Assembly: GCF_009870125.1 (NCBI RefSeq)
Contig: NC_046683.1
Span: 36,595,869-36,659,868 of the forward strand
Reading direction: 5' to 3'
Length of the DNA stretch: 64,000 nucleotides
DNA from: Drosophila pseudoobscura
Lineage: Eukaryota > Arthropoda > Insecta > Diptera > Drosophilidae
The translations under genes and the position numbers were made by a program. The notes under the pieces were generated by a model. It did no database searches and was not told the origin of the DNA. It saw only the letters and a program-made list of their open reading frames with translations. Of the stretch, positions 41,905 through 51,880 are shown in pieces. Numbering within the stretch: the stretch's first letter is position 1; each line of letters starts with the position of its first letter.

Positions 41905-42047
41905 TTTTTATGGTTAAAATTAGTATTAATAAACTTGATCTTCATAATGAAAAACACATTTTTTTGTTAATGTTAAGTGCTTTTCAAGCTATTTATAAAA
42001 AAAAGTTGAAATAGACGAGAGTCCGAATAAATGTTGTGCTGACTGTA

Positions 42048-42883
42048 CATATCTTGATTACCATCTCCATCTTTGGAAAAGTGCGCATCAGCTTTAACTG
42101 ACGTATATTCTCATATCTTTTCATGTGTGGTAATTCGACACCAGATGGTGACAAGGACTGTGAATCAAATGTGCATATAATATTCGAATAGAAACACACG
42201 CATATGTACATTTCTACTAAACTTATATAATCAATACAACCAACAATCGAATGTTCCATTTTCAAAAATTAGCAAACATTACAAGCAGCGACTGAAAATT
42301 AAATGAAAATGTCTATCTCGTTAGCTTTTCTTTCGATTCGTTTGACTCACACATTCCACACTGCAGTGAGCAAAACAATACACAACAAATTGAGCTAGAG
42401 GGACACCACATACATTTTCTCTCTGTCAGAACGTTTTTCGTAACAGTGTGAGTGCGAGTCATGCGAAATGGCAGGAGTCACTCGACAATTATGCCCTGAG
42501 TCAGTGAGTCAGCATATGAAGCAAAACAATGAATTGAAAGATAGTGTGGAAAAGAGACATGAATCATGTTTTGATACTGTGCACAATGTTAACACGAATT
42601 AGTGTGCACTCGTGCAGGGCTCTAGTAGCTATACACATACATATGTATGGGAATTTCCGCCAAAATATCTACCAAGCCAATAAAAAACTGATTTCCATAT
42701 AGTTTTATCTCGATATTATTTTCTAAATTTATTGAACGTTAACTAATTTACCCAATTGACATATCGATTCATAACCTTTGATCTGAAAGCCTATTCAAAT
42801 AAGCAAAAGTTAACTTTTTCGTAATTTTATAGTCATGTTTCCCTTTATTATTTTCTCATTTAAGAAAGATGGTTCTTGATCAA
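42048..42883. other. AT-rich sequence without recognised features
   Basis: About 840 bp, AT-rich, with several short TATGTA-type runs. I see no gene, element end or RNA gene on either strand. The ORF on the minus strand ending at 41993 begins here but mostly covers transposon DNA. Confidence 0.5.
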
Positions 42884-42885
42884 AA

Positions 42886-43842
42886 ATGCTAGATTTGTGG
42901 TGAAGGTGGATGTGTGTAACGTCCAAAAGGAATCGTTTCCGACCGCATAAAGTATATATATGTATTCTTGATCAGCATCAATAGCCGAGTCGATTGAGCC
43001 ATGTCTGTCTGTCCGTCCGACCGTAGAGCAACGGTGTTTTGGATCCAGACTTCTGTGATATGTCACTGCTACAAAAATATTTCAAAACTTTACCCCGCCC
43101 ACTTCCGCCCCCACAAAGAGCGAAGATCTGTGGCATCCACAATTTTAAAGATACGAGAAAACAGAACACGCCGAATCGTGGAGGATGGCTATATCTTCGA
43201 GAGTGCAAAATCTGAACCAGATCGTTTAAATATTATGGCCAGATAATATTATGGCATCCACAAATCTCAGAGACTATTAACGCTACAGCAACCAAATTTG
43301 GTATCCACACTCCTGTGATATCAGACCTTGACTGTTTTGTGTCAAAATTTTGCCACACCCCTTTCCGCCCCCGCAAAGGATGCAAATCTGGGGCATCCAC
43401 AAATCTCAGAGACTATTAAAGCTAGAGTAACCAAATTTGGTATCCGCACTTCTGTTAGATCGCACTATAAAACGTTTATCTCAAAATTTCGCCCCACCCC
43501 CTTCCGCCCACACAAAGGACGAAAATCTGTTGCATCCACAATTTTGCAGAATTGAGAAAACTAAAAACGCAGAATCATAGATAACGACCATATCTATCAG
43601 ATTGTTGAATCTGAATCAGATCAGATCATTTTTATAGCCAAAAGGAACAAATCAATTTGCACTGGCTACGCAGCGCCTGACGTCACGCTCAGACTGATTT
43701 TCTGTCTCTCTCGCACGCACTCTTTGTCGTGTCGTTTAATATTAGCGGCGTCTGCCGGAGGAGAGCCATACTGACTTAGTATCGGGTATAAATGTAGAGT
43801 TGCGGTGTCCGCAGCAACTCACAACGTTCCCCCTCGTTGGTA
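42886..43842 (+). mobile_element. DINE-1/SGM-like copy 2, 5' truncated
   Basis: Begins within the element at CTAGATTTGTGGTGAAGGTG, lacking the TTATACCCGATAC start, and runs through the TTGATCAGCATCAATAG core and internal repeats to GTATCGGGTATAA and the CCGCAGCAACTCACAACGTT end. No genes. Confidence 0.75.
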
Positions 43843-44023
43843 AATTTATTCTGAACTTGCATGCAGAAATTGTACAGCCCGTAAAAATTTCCATAACTAT
43901 AAAATAATAACCTATCAACGATAACGCCCAGTGCAAATTTTCTATTATTTTATTTGTTAATGTAATTAATTGTCTTTGTATTTTTTGTGGATTAGAATAG
44001 ACCAACAGACTCAGAACTCTGTA

Positions 44024-44056
44024 TATATAAAAGCGAGCAAATTTACTGGTCAGAGC
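44024..44056 (+). promoter_or_regulatory. Possible TATA/Inr promoter
   Basis: TATATAAAAG at 44024-44033 is followed by GGTCAGAGC with an A at 44052, about 28 bp from the first T of the TATA box, the usual Drosophila spacing. Sequence from this point on is repeated at about 47052 and 50855, so the promoter may belong to a repeated element whose transcript starts here. Confidence 0.4.
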
Positions 44057-44380
44057 AATTGTAGATAGCGAAAATTTAGGTGAATTCCCTATTTGTGAAT
44101 TTAAGGGGATTACATTTTTGCAATAGAAATTTGTTAGTATTTTGTGAACTATCAATGCAATCAGACGTGTTTGGTAAAGACATGTTTTTATACGCAAATT
44201 GGTTTTTTCAACGTTTCATAATTTTTTCCCTAATTTTAATAGGTTGCAGAGACAAGAACCAATCACTTATTTTTTCATACGATCAATGTCTTTTTTAAAC
44301 AGTTTGTTAACATAGTTTTTTTACACGGGTTTTTTCAGGAACCAATCTACCGTGTAAAAACTGAATCAGATGTAATTGCC
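44034..44380 (+). repeat. Repeat X, copy 1
   Basis: About 350 bp, starting AGCAAATTTACTGGTCAGAG and reaching AGGAACCAATCTACCGTGTA, closely similar to 47052-47370 and 50862-51170 with several small indels. No conserved frame. Origin unknown; perhaps part of a transposon or LTR. Confidence 0.7.
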
Positions 44381-44970
44381 TTTTTTATTGAATCCTTAAA
44401 AAAAACTCCGAAATACATGTATAGCTGCTTTTGTAGAAACAGTTCAGAATATAATTTAATTAAATTTTAAATTTAAATTTGTATAATACAAATTTAAAAT
44501 AATTTTTAATTTTTGCAAAATGATTTTTACTTATAATTTTTATTTCCTTTTTTTCATACACTTAAGACACTTTATTCGACTTTGATTTTTAAAACTCAGC
44601 TCTTTTTCGTAATCCCTGCTTAGAACTCACCTGCATGTCACGGATAAGTCGCACATTTATGGCGCGCTTCTCGGAACTCTCGGTTGCCGTGTGTACTGTT
44701 AGGAATATATTAAAGTAGAAACAAATAAGGTAGCTATCTTCGGCGTATTGAAGCTTATACATATATTTACAATAAAAGGTAAATTATTTCGTTACTATAG
44801 TAGCTATATAAGTACATATGTACATAAACCGTCAGCTTTGTTATTATATTATTAGAATATTAGCATATTCTTTTACGACGATTAGCAACTTTTGAAAGTC
44901 ATAAATTTTTTTGTAAGTGTTTGCTTATAGTCTCGCATAAGTTTAACAGCACGTTCGGCTGTATTATATT
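44381..44970. other. AT-rich sequence with a candidate exon
   Basis: Very AT-rich apart from a GC-richer island at 44631-44695 (see next feature). Nothing else recognised. Confidence 0.5.
44631..44695 (-). CDS. Candidate host internal exon (hypothetical)
   Basis: A 65-nt stretch between an acceptor (CCTAACAG|TACACACGG) and a perfect donor (CATGCAG|GTGAGT) on the minus strand. Read from its third base it encodes HTATESSEKRAINVRLIRDM and Q. Codons are strongly G/C-ending inside AT-rich surroundings, typical of Drosophila exons. I do not recognise the peptide. Neighbouring exons were not found in the window, so it may be a relic or belong to a gene interrupted by transposons. Confidence 0.4.
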
Positions 44971-45339
44971 GGACGTTGACATGCAATGACTGCATTTTAC
45001 AAGAGGCGATGCAATAACTGCACCGTCAAGAGCCGGATTTGTGAAAGGGTCTTCAAATTCCTTTGATCACCTCTTTATAAACCCAAGCATACCCATGGCT
45101 TTATTTACCATGGTAGAAATGTGTTCAGACAACTTAAACTTAAAAAACTTAATCAAAAAAATAGAAAACTTAATAATGAAAGAGGTAAATTCTAAGAAGT
45201 TCGTGGTTGTTGATCGCCGCCTTATAAATCCATGCTGAGTTGGAGATATAAGTGCCTTGCAGTGATGTTTCAAGTGCGGAGTTAAAACCGTCTCAAAAAT
45301 TTTAGGAAGAGCGGATAACTTTGATATACCTCTATACTT
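44971..45339 (-). mobile_element. CR1/Jockey-type element fragment, internally deleted
   Basis: Minus-strand piece of the family that is fuller at 53.4-57.4 kb. It includes the RT block KYRGISKLSALPKIFETVLT and SPTQHGFIRRRSTTTNFLEF, then by deletion KLSEHISTMVNKAMGMLGF, then the shared 3' end (TGCAGTCATTGCATGTCAAC on the sense strand). The two internal joins remove most of RT and the 3' UTR. Confidence 0.8.
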
Positions 45340-46066
45340 TTTTGCGTCAGATAAATATCGCAAATGGCTGCAAGTCCTTTTTAAAACGACGTTTTCAATT
45401 TTCGGATCAAATTCTTTATAGTTGTACATTTCGCATATAAATTGAAAGTGCAGATTTGGAGCTTCAACAGCTAATGTTGACCGAAACCAATAATTTATGT
45501 AAGAACGCACTATAAAAATAGAAACGTCGCGCAAATATTTTTCTTTTCGAGTTGTCAACTCGCCTTATACATTCAGCGAGGATGGTGCATTGGTTCAGGG
45601 AGTCGGAAAAATGACCTTTCGTAACACCAATCCTAAAAAAAATTTGAGTTAACTCTAACAATTCTACGTAATCAGTACGCGTGTGAGTTTTCTCAATTCA
45701 ACTTAGCAGAAGTTAATGTAAATGCGTTGCAACGTACTCATGATTCAGACCAAACTTAAACTTGATTTGTTCAATAGTCTTCCAGGAATCTTTAAATCTG
45801 GCAAAGAGTGCAACGTTTTTACCTGATGTAGCTTCGGCACATGACTCAAATGCTGCACGCAAATGTATTTCACTGGTGTGATGTCTGCATGGAAGGTATA
45901 AGAGTCTTTTGTCTAATAGTTTCTTTAGGGGCAATGTAGCGCCGTTAAATTGTCCAGAACCGGACACAGTTGTCTCAAAACAGGCCTTTTTAATTTGATC
46001 AACTACTCCCAATTTCATTCCCATTCCGAATGCATTTGTTGGGGTAGACGAGGATGGCAATTTTAT
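45340..46066 (-). pseudogene. Fragment of an unidentified transposon-like protein
   Basis: Minus-strand open pieces: 45713-46060 (LLYLPCRHHTSEIHLRAAFE and FARFKDSWKTIEQIKFKF), 45464-45661, and the start of 45067-45558 (VEAPNLHFQFICEMYNYKEF, VVLKRTCSHLRYLSD). The CRHH block and the 'Y..iD..i...aL..l..HLWYL'-like block recall a protein seen in repeats of several invertebrates, probably a transposon product, but I cannot name the family. It is fused at 45339/45340 to a CR1-type reverse transcriptase fragment. Confidence 0.45.
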
Positions 46067-46069
46067 ATT

Positions 46070-47050
46070 TATACCCGATACTTAAAATGAGTATTGGGGT
46101 ATATTAGATTTGTGGTAAAAGTGGACGTGTGTAACGTCCAGAAGGAATCGTTTCCGACCCCATAAAGTATATATATTCTTGATCAGCATCAATAGCCGAG
46201 TCGATTGAGCCCTGTCTGTCTGTCCGTCTGTCCGTCCGTCCGTCTGTCCGTCCCCTTCACCGCCTAGTGCTCAAAGACTATAAGAGCTCTAGCTAAAACC
46301 AATAACGCAGAATCGTAGAGGATGACTATATGTTCTAGAGTGTAAAATCTCAACCAGATCGTATAATTATTATAGCCAGAATCAAGAGAACAATTTCATT
46401 CTTTCTCGCTCTGTCTCTCTCTAACACACAGGTTTCATGCTCGGTTTTGCCAATTGCAAAATATGAGTTCAAGGATCTCAGAACCCATAAGAGCTAGAAC
46501 AACCAAATTTGGTATCCACACTCCTGTGATATCGGACCTTGACCGTTTTGTGTCAAAATTTCGACACACCCCCTTCCGCCCTCGCAAAGGACGAAAATCT
46601 GAGGCAACCACAAATCTCAGAGACTATTAAGGCTAGAGTAACCAAATTTGGTATCCGCACTTCTGTTAGATCTCACTATAAAACGTATATCTCAGAATTT
46701 CGCCCCACCCCCATCCGCCTCCACAAAAGACGAAAATCTGTTGCACCCACAATATTGCAGATTCGAGAAAACTAAAAACGCAGAATCATAGATAACGACC
46801 ATATCTATCCGATTGCTGAATCTGGATCAGATCAGATCTTTTTTATAGCCAAAAGGAACAAATCAATTTGCACTGGCTACGCAGCGCCCGACGTCACGCT
46901 CAGACTGATTTTCTGTCTCTCTCGCACGCACTCTTTGTCGTGTCGTTTAATATTAGCGGCGTCTGCCGGAGGAGAGCCATACTGACTTAGTATCGGGTAT
47001 AAATGTAGAGTTGCGGTGTCCGCAGCAACTCACAACGTTCCCCTTCGTTT
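46070..47050 (+). mobile_element. DINE-1/SGM-like copy 3
   Basis: Starts TTATACCCGATACTT and ends CCGCAGCAACTCACAACGTT followed by CCCCTTCGTT. It has a longer GTCCGTC run (46217-46255) and an internal deletion near 46290 compared with copy 1. Confidence 0.78.
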
Positions 47051-47051
47051 T

Positions 47052-47945
47052 TTTTTGTGTATATTTACTGGTCAGAGCAATTGTAGATATCAAACATTTA
47101 GGGGAATTCCTATTTTGTGGAAATTTAAGGGGATTCAATTTTTGCAATAGAAATGTGTTGAAATGTGTTTGTGAACTATCAATGCAATCAGACGAGTTTG
47201 GTAGACATTTTTTATACGCAAACTTAATTTTCCAATGTTTCCTAATTTTAATAGGTTTTAGAGATAAGGAACCAATAACCAATTTTTGTATACGATCAAT
47301 ATCTTTTTTACATGGTTTTATCAGGAACCAATCTACCGTGTAAAAACAGAATTAGATGTACTTTATGTTTTCAGCCAATACGTTTAGATTTCGGTTTAGG
47401 GGCTCCCGGTTTTACAAATTTTTGGTATCGATATGTTTTATTTTCTCATCGGATCTGGCAAACAAAAACAGCTGACCTGGTTGCTTTGAACGTATACAGC
47501 GTGATAAAAATGCTTTTATTTTTTCAATTTTTTGTTTTGAAGTAAAAAGACGGCAAAAAGTGCGCAAGTTAAGAAGATCAAGATATCTTAGATGCATGTC
47601 TTACAAACTGTAAGTAACAGCATGCATATTGAATGTTAAATCAAAAAATGAATTTGTTGTATCTACATTTTGAATTGAATGTGGCGGGAAACCGCTCTTA
47701 GCTTACCCAGGACCCATGCTGTTACATGCACATTTGTGCTGTTACAAGCACAAGAAGGAAGCGTTTCCGGCCCCATAAAGTATATATATTCTTGATTAGC
47801 ATGAATAACCGAGTCAATATAGCGACGTCTGTCTATCCATCTGTTTGACGCCTAGTTCTTAAAGACTATAAGAGCAAGAGCAACCACATTTTTTACCCGG
47901 ACTCCTGTAATGTCACACTGTCACAAGAGTATTTCAAAAAAGGAC
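47052..47945 (+). repeat. Repeat X plus arm segment, copy 2
   Basis: About 890 bp homologous to 50862-51815: repeat X (47052-47370), the segment containing AAGACGGCAAAAAGTGCGCA, GGCGGGAAACCGCTCTTAGC, TGTTACATGCACATTTG repeats and a diverged DINE-like stretch (TATATATTCTTGATTAGCAT). The open frames on both strands are not convincing genes. Confidence 0.7.
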
Positions 47946-48097
47946 GGAAAATCGAAAGGCGATACCAAGGATTTGGGACGAAGGCATGATGAGCGACTAC
48001 TGTTGGACCCTATTTCGAAAACTAGAACCAATTTAAAAAAACGGGCTGCTGATTTGGATTCAGCCTCCGAATCTACTTATAGTTTTCTCGTATCTTT
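47946..48097 (+). repeat. Remnant of the 52.7-kb ORF, joined by deletion
   Basis: GAAAATCGAAAGGCGATACC to TATAGTTTTCTCGTATC matches 52697-52845, including the reading frame NRKAIPRIWDEGMISDYC (here with a frameshift and M for I). It follows an arm of the inverted repeat directly, showing that this locus is a deletion derivative of the 51.3-53.4 kb structure. Confidence 0.7.
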
Positions 48098-48290
48098 AAA
48101 GTTTTGGATGCCACAGATTTTCGTCGTTTGTGGACAGATAGCCATGGCTCAATCGACTCGGCTATTGATGCTGATCAAGAATATATATACTTTATGCGGT
48201 CGGAAACGATTCCTTCTGGACGTTACACACATCCACTTTTACCACAAATCTAATATACCCCAATACTCATTTTGAGTATCGGGTATAAAA
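48098..48290 (-). mobile_element. DINE-1/SGM-like copy 4, 5' part
   Basis: Reverse orientation: GTATCGGGTATAA at 48277-48289, then core and truncation near 48098. It is duplicated with the RING gene at 57527-57717 and lies about 200 bp upstream of the coding start. Confidence 0.75.
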
Positions 48291-48494
48291 TGTTAGCGCC
48301 AAATCTATCAGAAAACGTTGGTTTGCTTAGAAGAGTAAGTAAAATGTTAAATTTTGTTGCCTAGTATAATTTATAAAAATAATGTCACCGAAGAATGTTC
48401 TTTAAACTTAATTTACATTTTAATTTTGTGATTTTTTAAATATAATTTATAATGATTATGGTCCCTGCTTATAAAGTGAAAGCCTGGATCAACC

Positions 48495-49491
48495 ATGGAA
48501 ATGCCGCAACTGGCTGCAATACTGGAGCAGCCCAACTCAACATATAGTGGAAGCAGCAACGTCAACAGTACTGACACAGTCACAGAGCACCTGAACAATG
48601 AAAAACATAATGAACATATTACAACTCAATTGCGACAGTTTGGAAGGCCCACGTTGGCAGTTTCGGAGGAAGAAGGGGCTGCTTCCAGTACATCGTACTC
48701 ATTTACGGGGAGTTCTCTTGCTGGTGGAAACATTGCTGATTTAAATAAATCTGACGATTCTGGGACTGCACAGTCAGTACCGACTGACTCTGAGCCAGGC
48801 TTAAGTGCTGATAAAAAGGACACAACTGGCAACAGTTCTAACGATAAGGAACATAGTGATGAATCACTTTATGAGTGTAACATATGCTTGGACACAGCAA
48901 AAGATGCCGTGGTTAGCATGTGCGGACATTTGTTCTGCTGGCCCTGCTTACACCAGTGGCTATTGACGCGTCCCAGTCGTAAACTCTGCCCCGTATGCAA
49001 GGCTGCAGTTGACAAAGACAAAGTCATACCACTTTATGGTCGAAATAGCACGCGGCAAGAGGATCCTCGGTGAATACAACTTAAGAAATAAACAAACAAA
49101 AATTTAAAATTTAACAATGATATTTGCTTCTTTATTTATACAGCAATAAAGTTCCCCCACGACCCGCTGGCCACCGCACCGAGCCAGAACCGGTGCCTGG
49201 TTTCCCTGGCTTTGGATTTGGTGATGGGTTTCATATGTCGTTTGGCATTGGCGCTTTTCCTTTTGGTTTTATTACATCTTCACTTAATTTTGGTGAACCG
49301 CGTCCGCCTGGTGAGTTCGTTTGCTTTATTGTTCTTTTCCTATGTCGTATGGCCAGTCTCTTTATTTGCCTACTTCTCTCTAACTTTTAGCTGCCAATCG
49401 CGGCACCACGCAATACGAAGACGAACAGACACTTTCCAAGCTGTTTCTTTATTTGGCTTTTCTGTGCATCGGATGGTTACTCTTTGCATAA
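48495..49491 (+). CDS. RNF185: RING-type E3 ubiquitin ligase, RNF185/RNF5 family, copy 1 (intact, three exons)
   Basis: Exons 48495-49069, 49144-49310 and 49391-49491 join in frame to 280 codons. Introns are short and GT-AG: CTCG|GTGAAT...ATACAG|CAAT and CCTG|GTGAGT...TTTTAG|CTGC. Residues about 128-168 form a C3HC4 RING ([17 protein letters not shown]) followed by DKVIPLYGR, then [20 protein letters not shown] and a C-terminal hydrophobic segment ([19 protein letters not shown]). This architecture is that of RNF185/RNF5, tail-anchored ER membrane ligases acting in ER-associated degradation; Drosophila has CG8974. The Ser/Thr/Asn-rich N-terminus is longer than in mammals. Role in this species is inferred from family. 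Confidence 0.92.
49144..49310 (+). CDS. RNF185: RNF185-like exon 2 (copy 1)
   Basis: Encodes [20 protein letters not shown] through [13 protein letters not shown] and splits a Gly/Ala codon at its 3' end (phase 1). It is the exon altered in the second gene copy. Confidence 0.88.
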
Positions 49492-50171
49492 AAATCACAC
49501 AGCCGTATATGAAAATGACAACAACACCATTGACATTAAACCGTTAAGGAAAACCGCAAAACATCAAAAAGCAGTTCCAGCAGCGGAATTTCAGCAATTA
49601 CGAAACTATCACACACCAGTGCATTGAAATCCGAGTTTACTGGTTATAATGCGATCAATTCACAAAAAATATTCAGCGTCCTGAATGAAAAACCACAAAA
49701 TGGGTTTAGTTGTGGGTGTGGTCCCACAATATTATTAATAAAAAACCAATTATTTCTGTATGCTCTGGATCGCCTTTATATATTGATAATTATAAATTAG
49801 TTGTAAATTATAAACGGAAATACATACATAACCAAATGACGAAATTTCTCAACTGACGTTAGTTCAATAGTTTCATTTCAATATGTTCTTTTATCTCCAG
49901 AACTAAGTAACAAATTATACTTTTGATCATCATTCTTAATTTACAAATAGAATTTTCTTTAATACTACTAACAAGGAAATTGAATTGGTGTTATTCCAAT
50001 TCCATCACGTGCACTAAGCTCTACCAAGACAAAGTTTGTTACGCTCGGATCCCAGAAAGAACCGACCGCAATGCTCTGCTGCATAACGAGCGACATTTAT
50101 CCGAGGGCTGCTTTTTATATTTCGGGAATAGCAAATATGAACCAAAGCTTTTAAATGAAAATGATTTTATT
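49492..50171. other. 3' flank of copy 1 and AT-rich spacer
   Basis: Up to about 49738 it is shared with the second gene copy (to 59175), including a region with CACACCAGTGCATTGAAATC. From 49740 to 50030 it is AT-rich without recognised features. At about 50035-50100 a short stretch (TTACGCTCGGATCCCAG) resembles the reverse complement of the CR1-type 3' end at 57290-57350. Confidence 0.5.
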
Positions 50172-50804
50172 TTTATACCCGATACTCAAAATGAGTATTG
50201 GGGTATATTAGATTTGTGGTAAAAGTGGATGTGTGTAACGTCCAGAAGGAATCGTTTCCGACCGCATAAAGTATATATATTCTTGATCAGCATCAATATC
50301 CGAGTCGATTGAGCCCTGTCTGTCTGTCCGTCTGTCCGTCCGTCAGTCCGTCCCCTTCAGCGCCTAGTGCTCAAAGACTATAAGAGCTAGAGCAACGATG
50401 TTTTGGATCCAGACTTCTGTGATATGTCACTGCTACAAAAATATTTCAAAACTTCGCCCCATCCCTTTCCGACCCCACAAAGGACGAAAATCTGTTGCAT
50501 CCACAATATTGCAGATTCGGGAAAACTAAAAACGCACAATCATAGAGAATGATCGTATCTATCCGGTTGCTGAATCTGGATCAGATCAGATCATTTTTAT
50601 AGCCAAAAGGAACAAATCAATTTGCAGTGGCTACGCAGCGCCCGACGTCACGCTCAGACTGATTTTCTGTCTCTCTCGCACGCACTCTTTGTCGTGTCGT
50701 TTAATATTAGCGGCGTCTGCCGGAGGAGAGCCATACTGACTTAGTATCGGGTATAAATGTAGAGTTGCGGTGTCCGCAGCAACTCACAACGTTCCCCCTC
50801 GTTT
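50172..50804 (+). mobile_element. DINE-1/SGM-like copy 5
   Basis: Starts TTATACCCGATACTCAAAAT and ends CCGCAGCAACTCACAACGTT and CCCCCTCGTT. An internal deletion joins the GCTACAAAAATATTTCAAAA block to a later repeat. It is followed by a T-run and (TACA)-type repeats. Confidence 0.78.
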
Positions 50805-50861
50805 TTTTTTTTTGTGTATATGTACATACATATATACATACATATGTACATACAAGCAAAT

Positions 50862-51312
50862 TTACTGGTCCGAGCAATTGTAGATATCAAACATTTAGCG
50901 GAATTCCTATTTTGTGGAAATTTAAGGGGATTCAATTTTTGCAATAGAAATGTGTTGAAATGTGTTTGTGAACTATCAATGCAATCAGACGAGTTTGGTA
51001 GACATTTTTTATACGCAAACTTAATTTTCCAATGTTTCCTAATTTTAATAGGTTTTAGAGATAAGGAACCAATAACCAATTTTTGTATACGATCAATATC
51101 TTTTTTACATGGTTTTATCAGGAACCAATCTACCGTGTAAAAACAGAATTAGATGTACTTTATGTTTTCAGCCAATACGTTTAGATTTCGGTTTAGGGGC
51201 TCCCGGTTTTACAAATTTTTGGTATCGATATATTTCAATTTCTCATCGGATCTGGCAAACAAAAACAGCTGACCTGGTTGCTTTGAACGTATACAGCGTG
51301 ATAAATATGCTT
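50862..51312 (+). repeat. Repeat X, copy 3
   Basis: Starts GCAAATTTACTGGTCCGAG after (TACATA) repeats (50815-50858) and matches copies 1 and 2. It leads directly into the left arm of the inverted repeat. Confidence 0.7.
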
Positions 51313-51880
51313 TTATTTTTTCAATTTTTTGTTTTGAAGTATAAAGACGGCAAAAAGTGCGCAAGTTAAGAAGATCAAGATATCTTAGATGCATGTCTTA
51401 CAAACTGTAAGTAACAGCATGCATATTGAAAGTTAAATCAAAAAATGAATTTGTTGTACATACATTTTGAATTGAATGTGGCGGGAAACCGCTCTTAGCT
51501 TACCCAGGTTTCTGGTACTTTCGTGTTACAAGCATAGTCTGTGATGTTACATGCAGTGTGTGCTGTTACATGCAGTGTGTGCTGTTACATGCACATTTGT
51601 GCTGTTACATGCACATTTGTGCTGTTACAAGCACAAGAAGGAAGCGTTTCCGGCCCCATTAAGTATATATATTCTTGATTAGCATGAATAACCGAGTCAA
51701 TATAGCGACGTCTGTCTATCCATCTGTTTGACGCCTAGTTCTTAAAGACTATAAGAGCAAGAGCAACCACATTTTTTATCCGGACTCCTGTAATGTCACA
51801 CTGTCACAAGTGTATTTCAAAATTTCTCTCCGCCTCCACAAAGGACGAAAATCTGTGGCATCCACAATATTGACGATACG
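51313..51880 (+). repeat. Left arm of long inverted repeat
   Basis: From TTTTTTCAATTTTTTGTTTT to CGCCTCCACAAAGGACGAAA, reverse-complementary to 52840-53366 with high similarity; this arm has about 40 bp more of minisatellite units. It contains GGCGGGAAACCGCTC, which is palindromic-like, and a diverged DINE core. Confidence 0.8.
51538..51635. repeat. Minisatellite of about 20-bp units
   Basis: Repeats of TGCTGTTACATGCA(C/G)(A/T)... units, for example GTGCTGTTACATGCACATTT, four to five times. The other arm (about 53090-53150) has fewer units and the copy at 47715-47755 has two. Confidence 0.8.

Larger units (their letters stand above)
39681..42045 (+). mobile_element. Tc1-like DNA transposon B, carrying a nested DINE element
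   Basis: Ends start CAGTCAGCACAAAATTTATT and form inverted repeats of about 100 bp; TA flanks both sides (39679-39680 and 42046-42047). Without the DINE insertion (about 40812-41904) it is about 1.27 kb. It carries a heavily decayed transposase gene with a different terminal sequence from element A, so it is a separate family. Confidence 0.87.

Noticed and set aside
45067..45558. A novel single fusion protein
   Set aside because: The two halves match different elements, both otherwise decayed, so the frame is an accidental chimera.
46070..47050. A candidate structured non-coding RNA gene
   Set aside because: Inverted ends and the internal repeats are shared by at least five dispersed DINE-like copies in the window.
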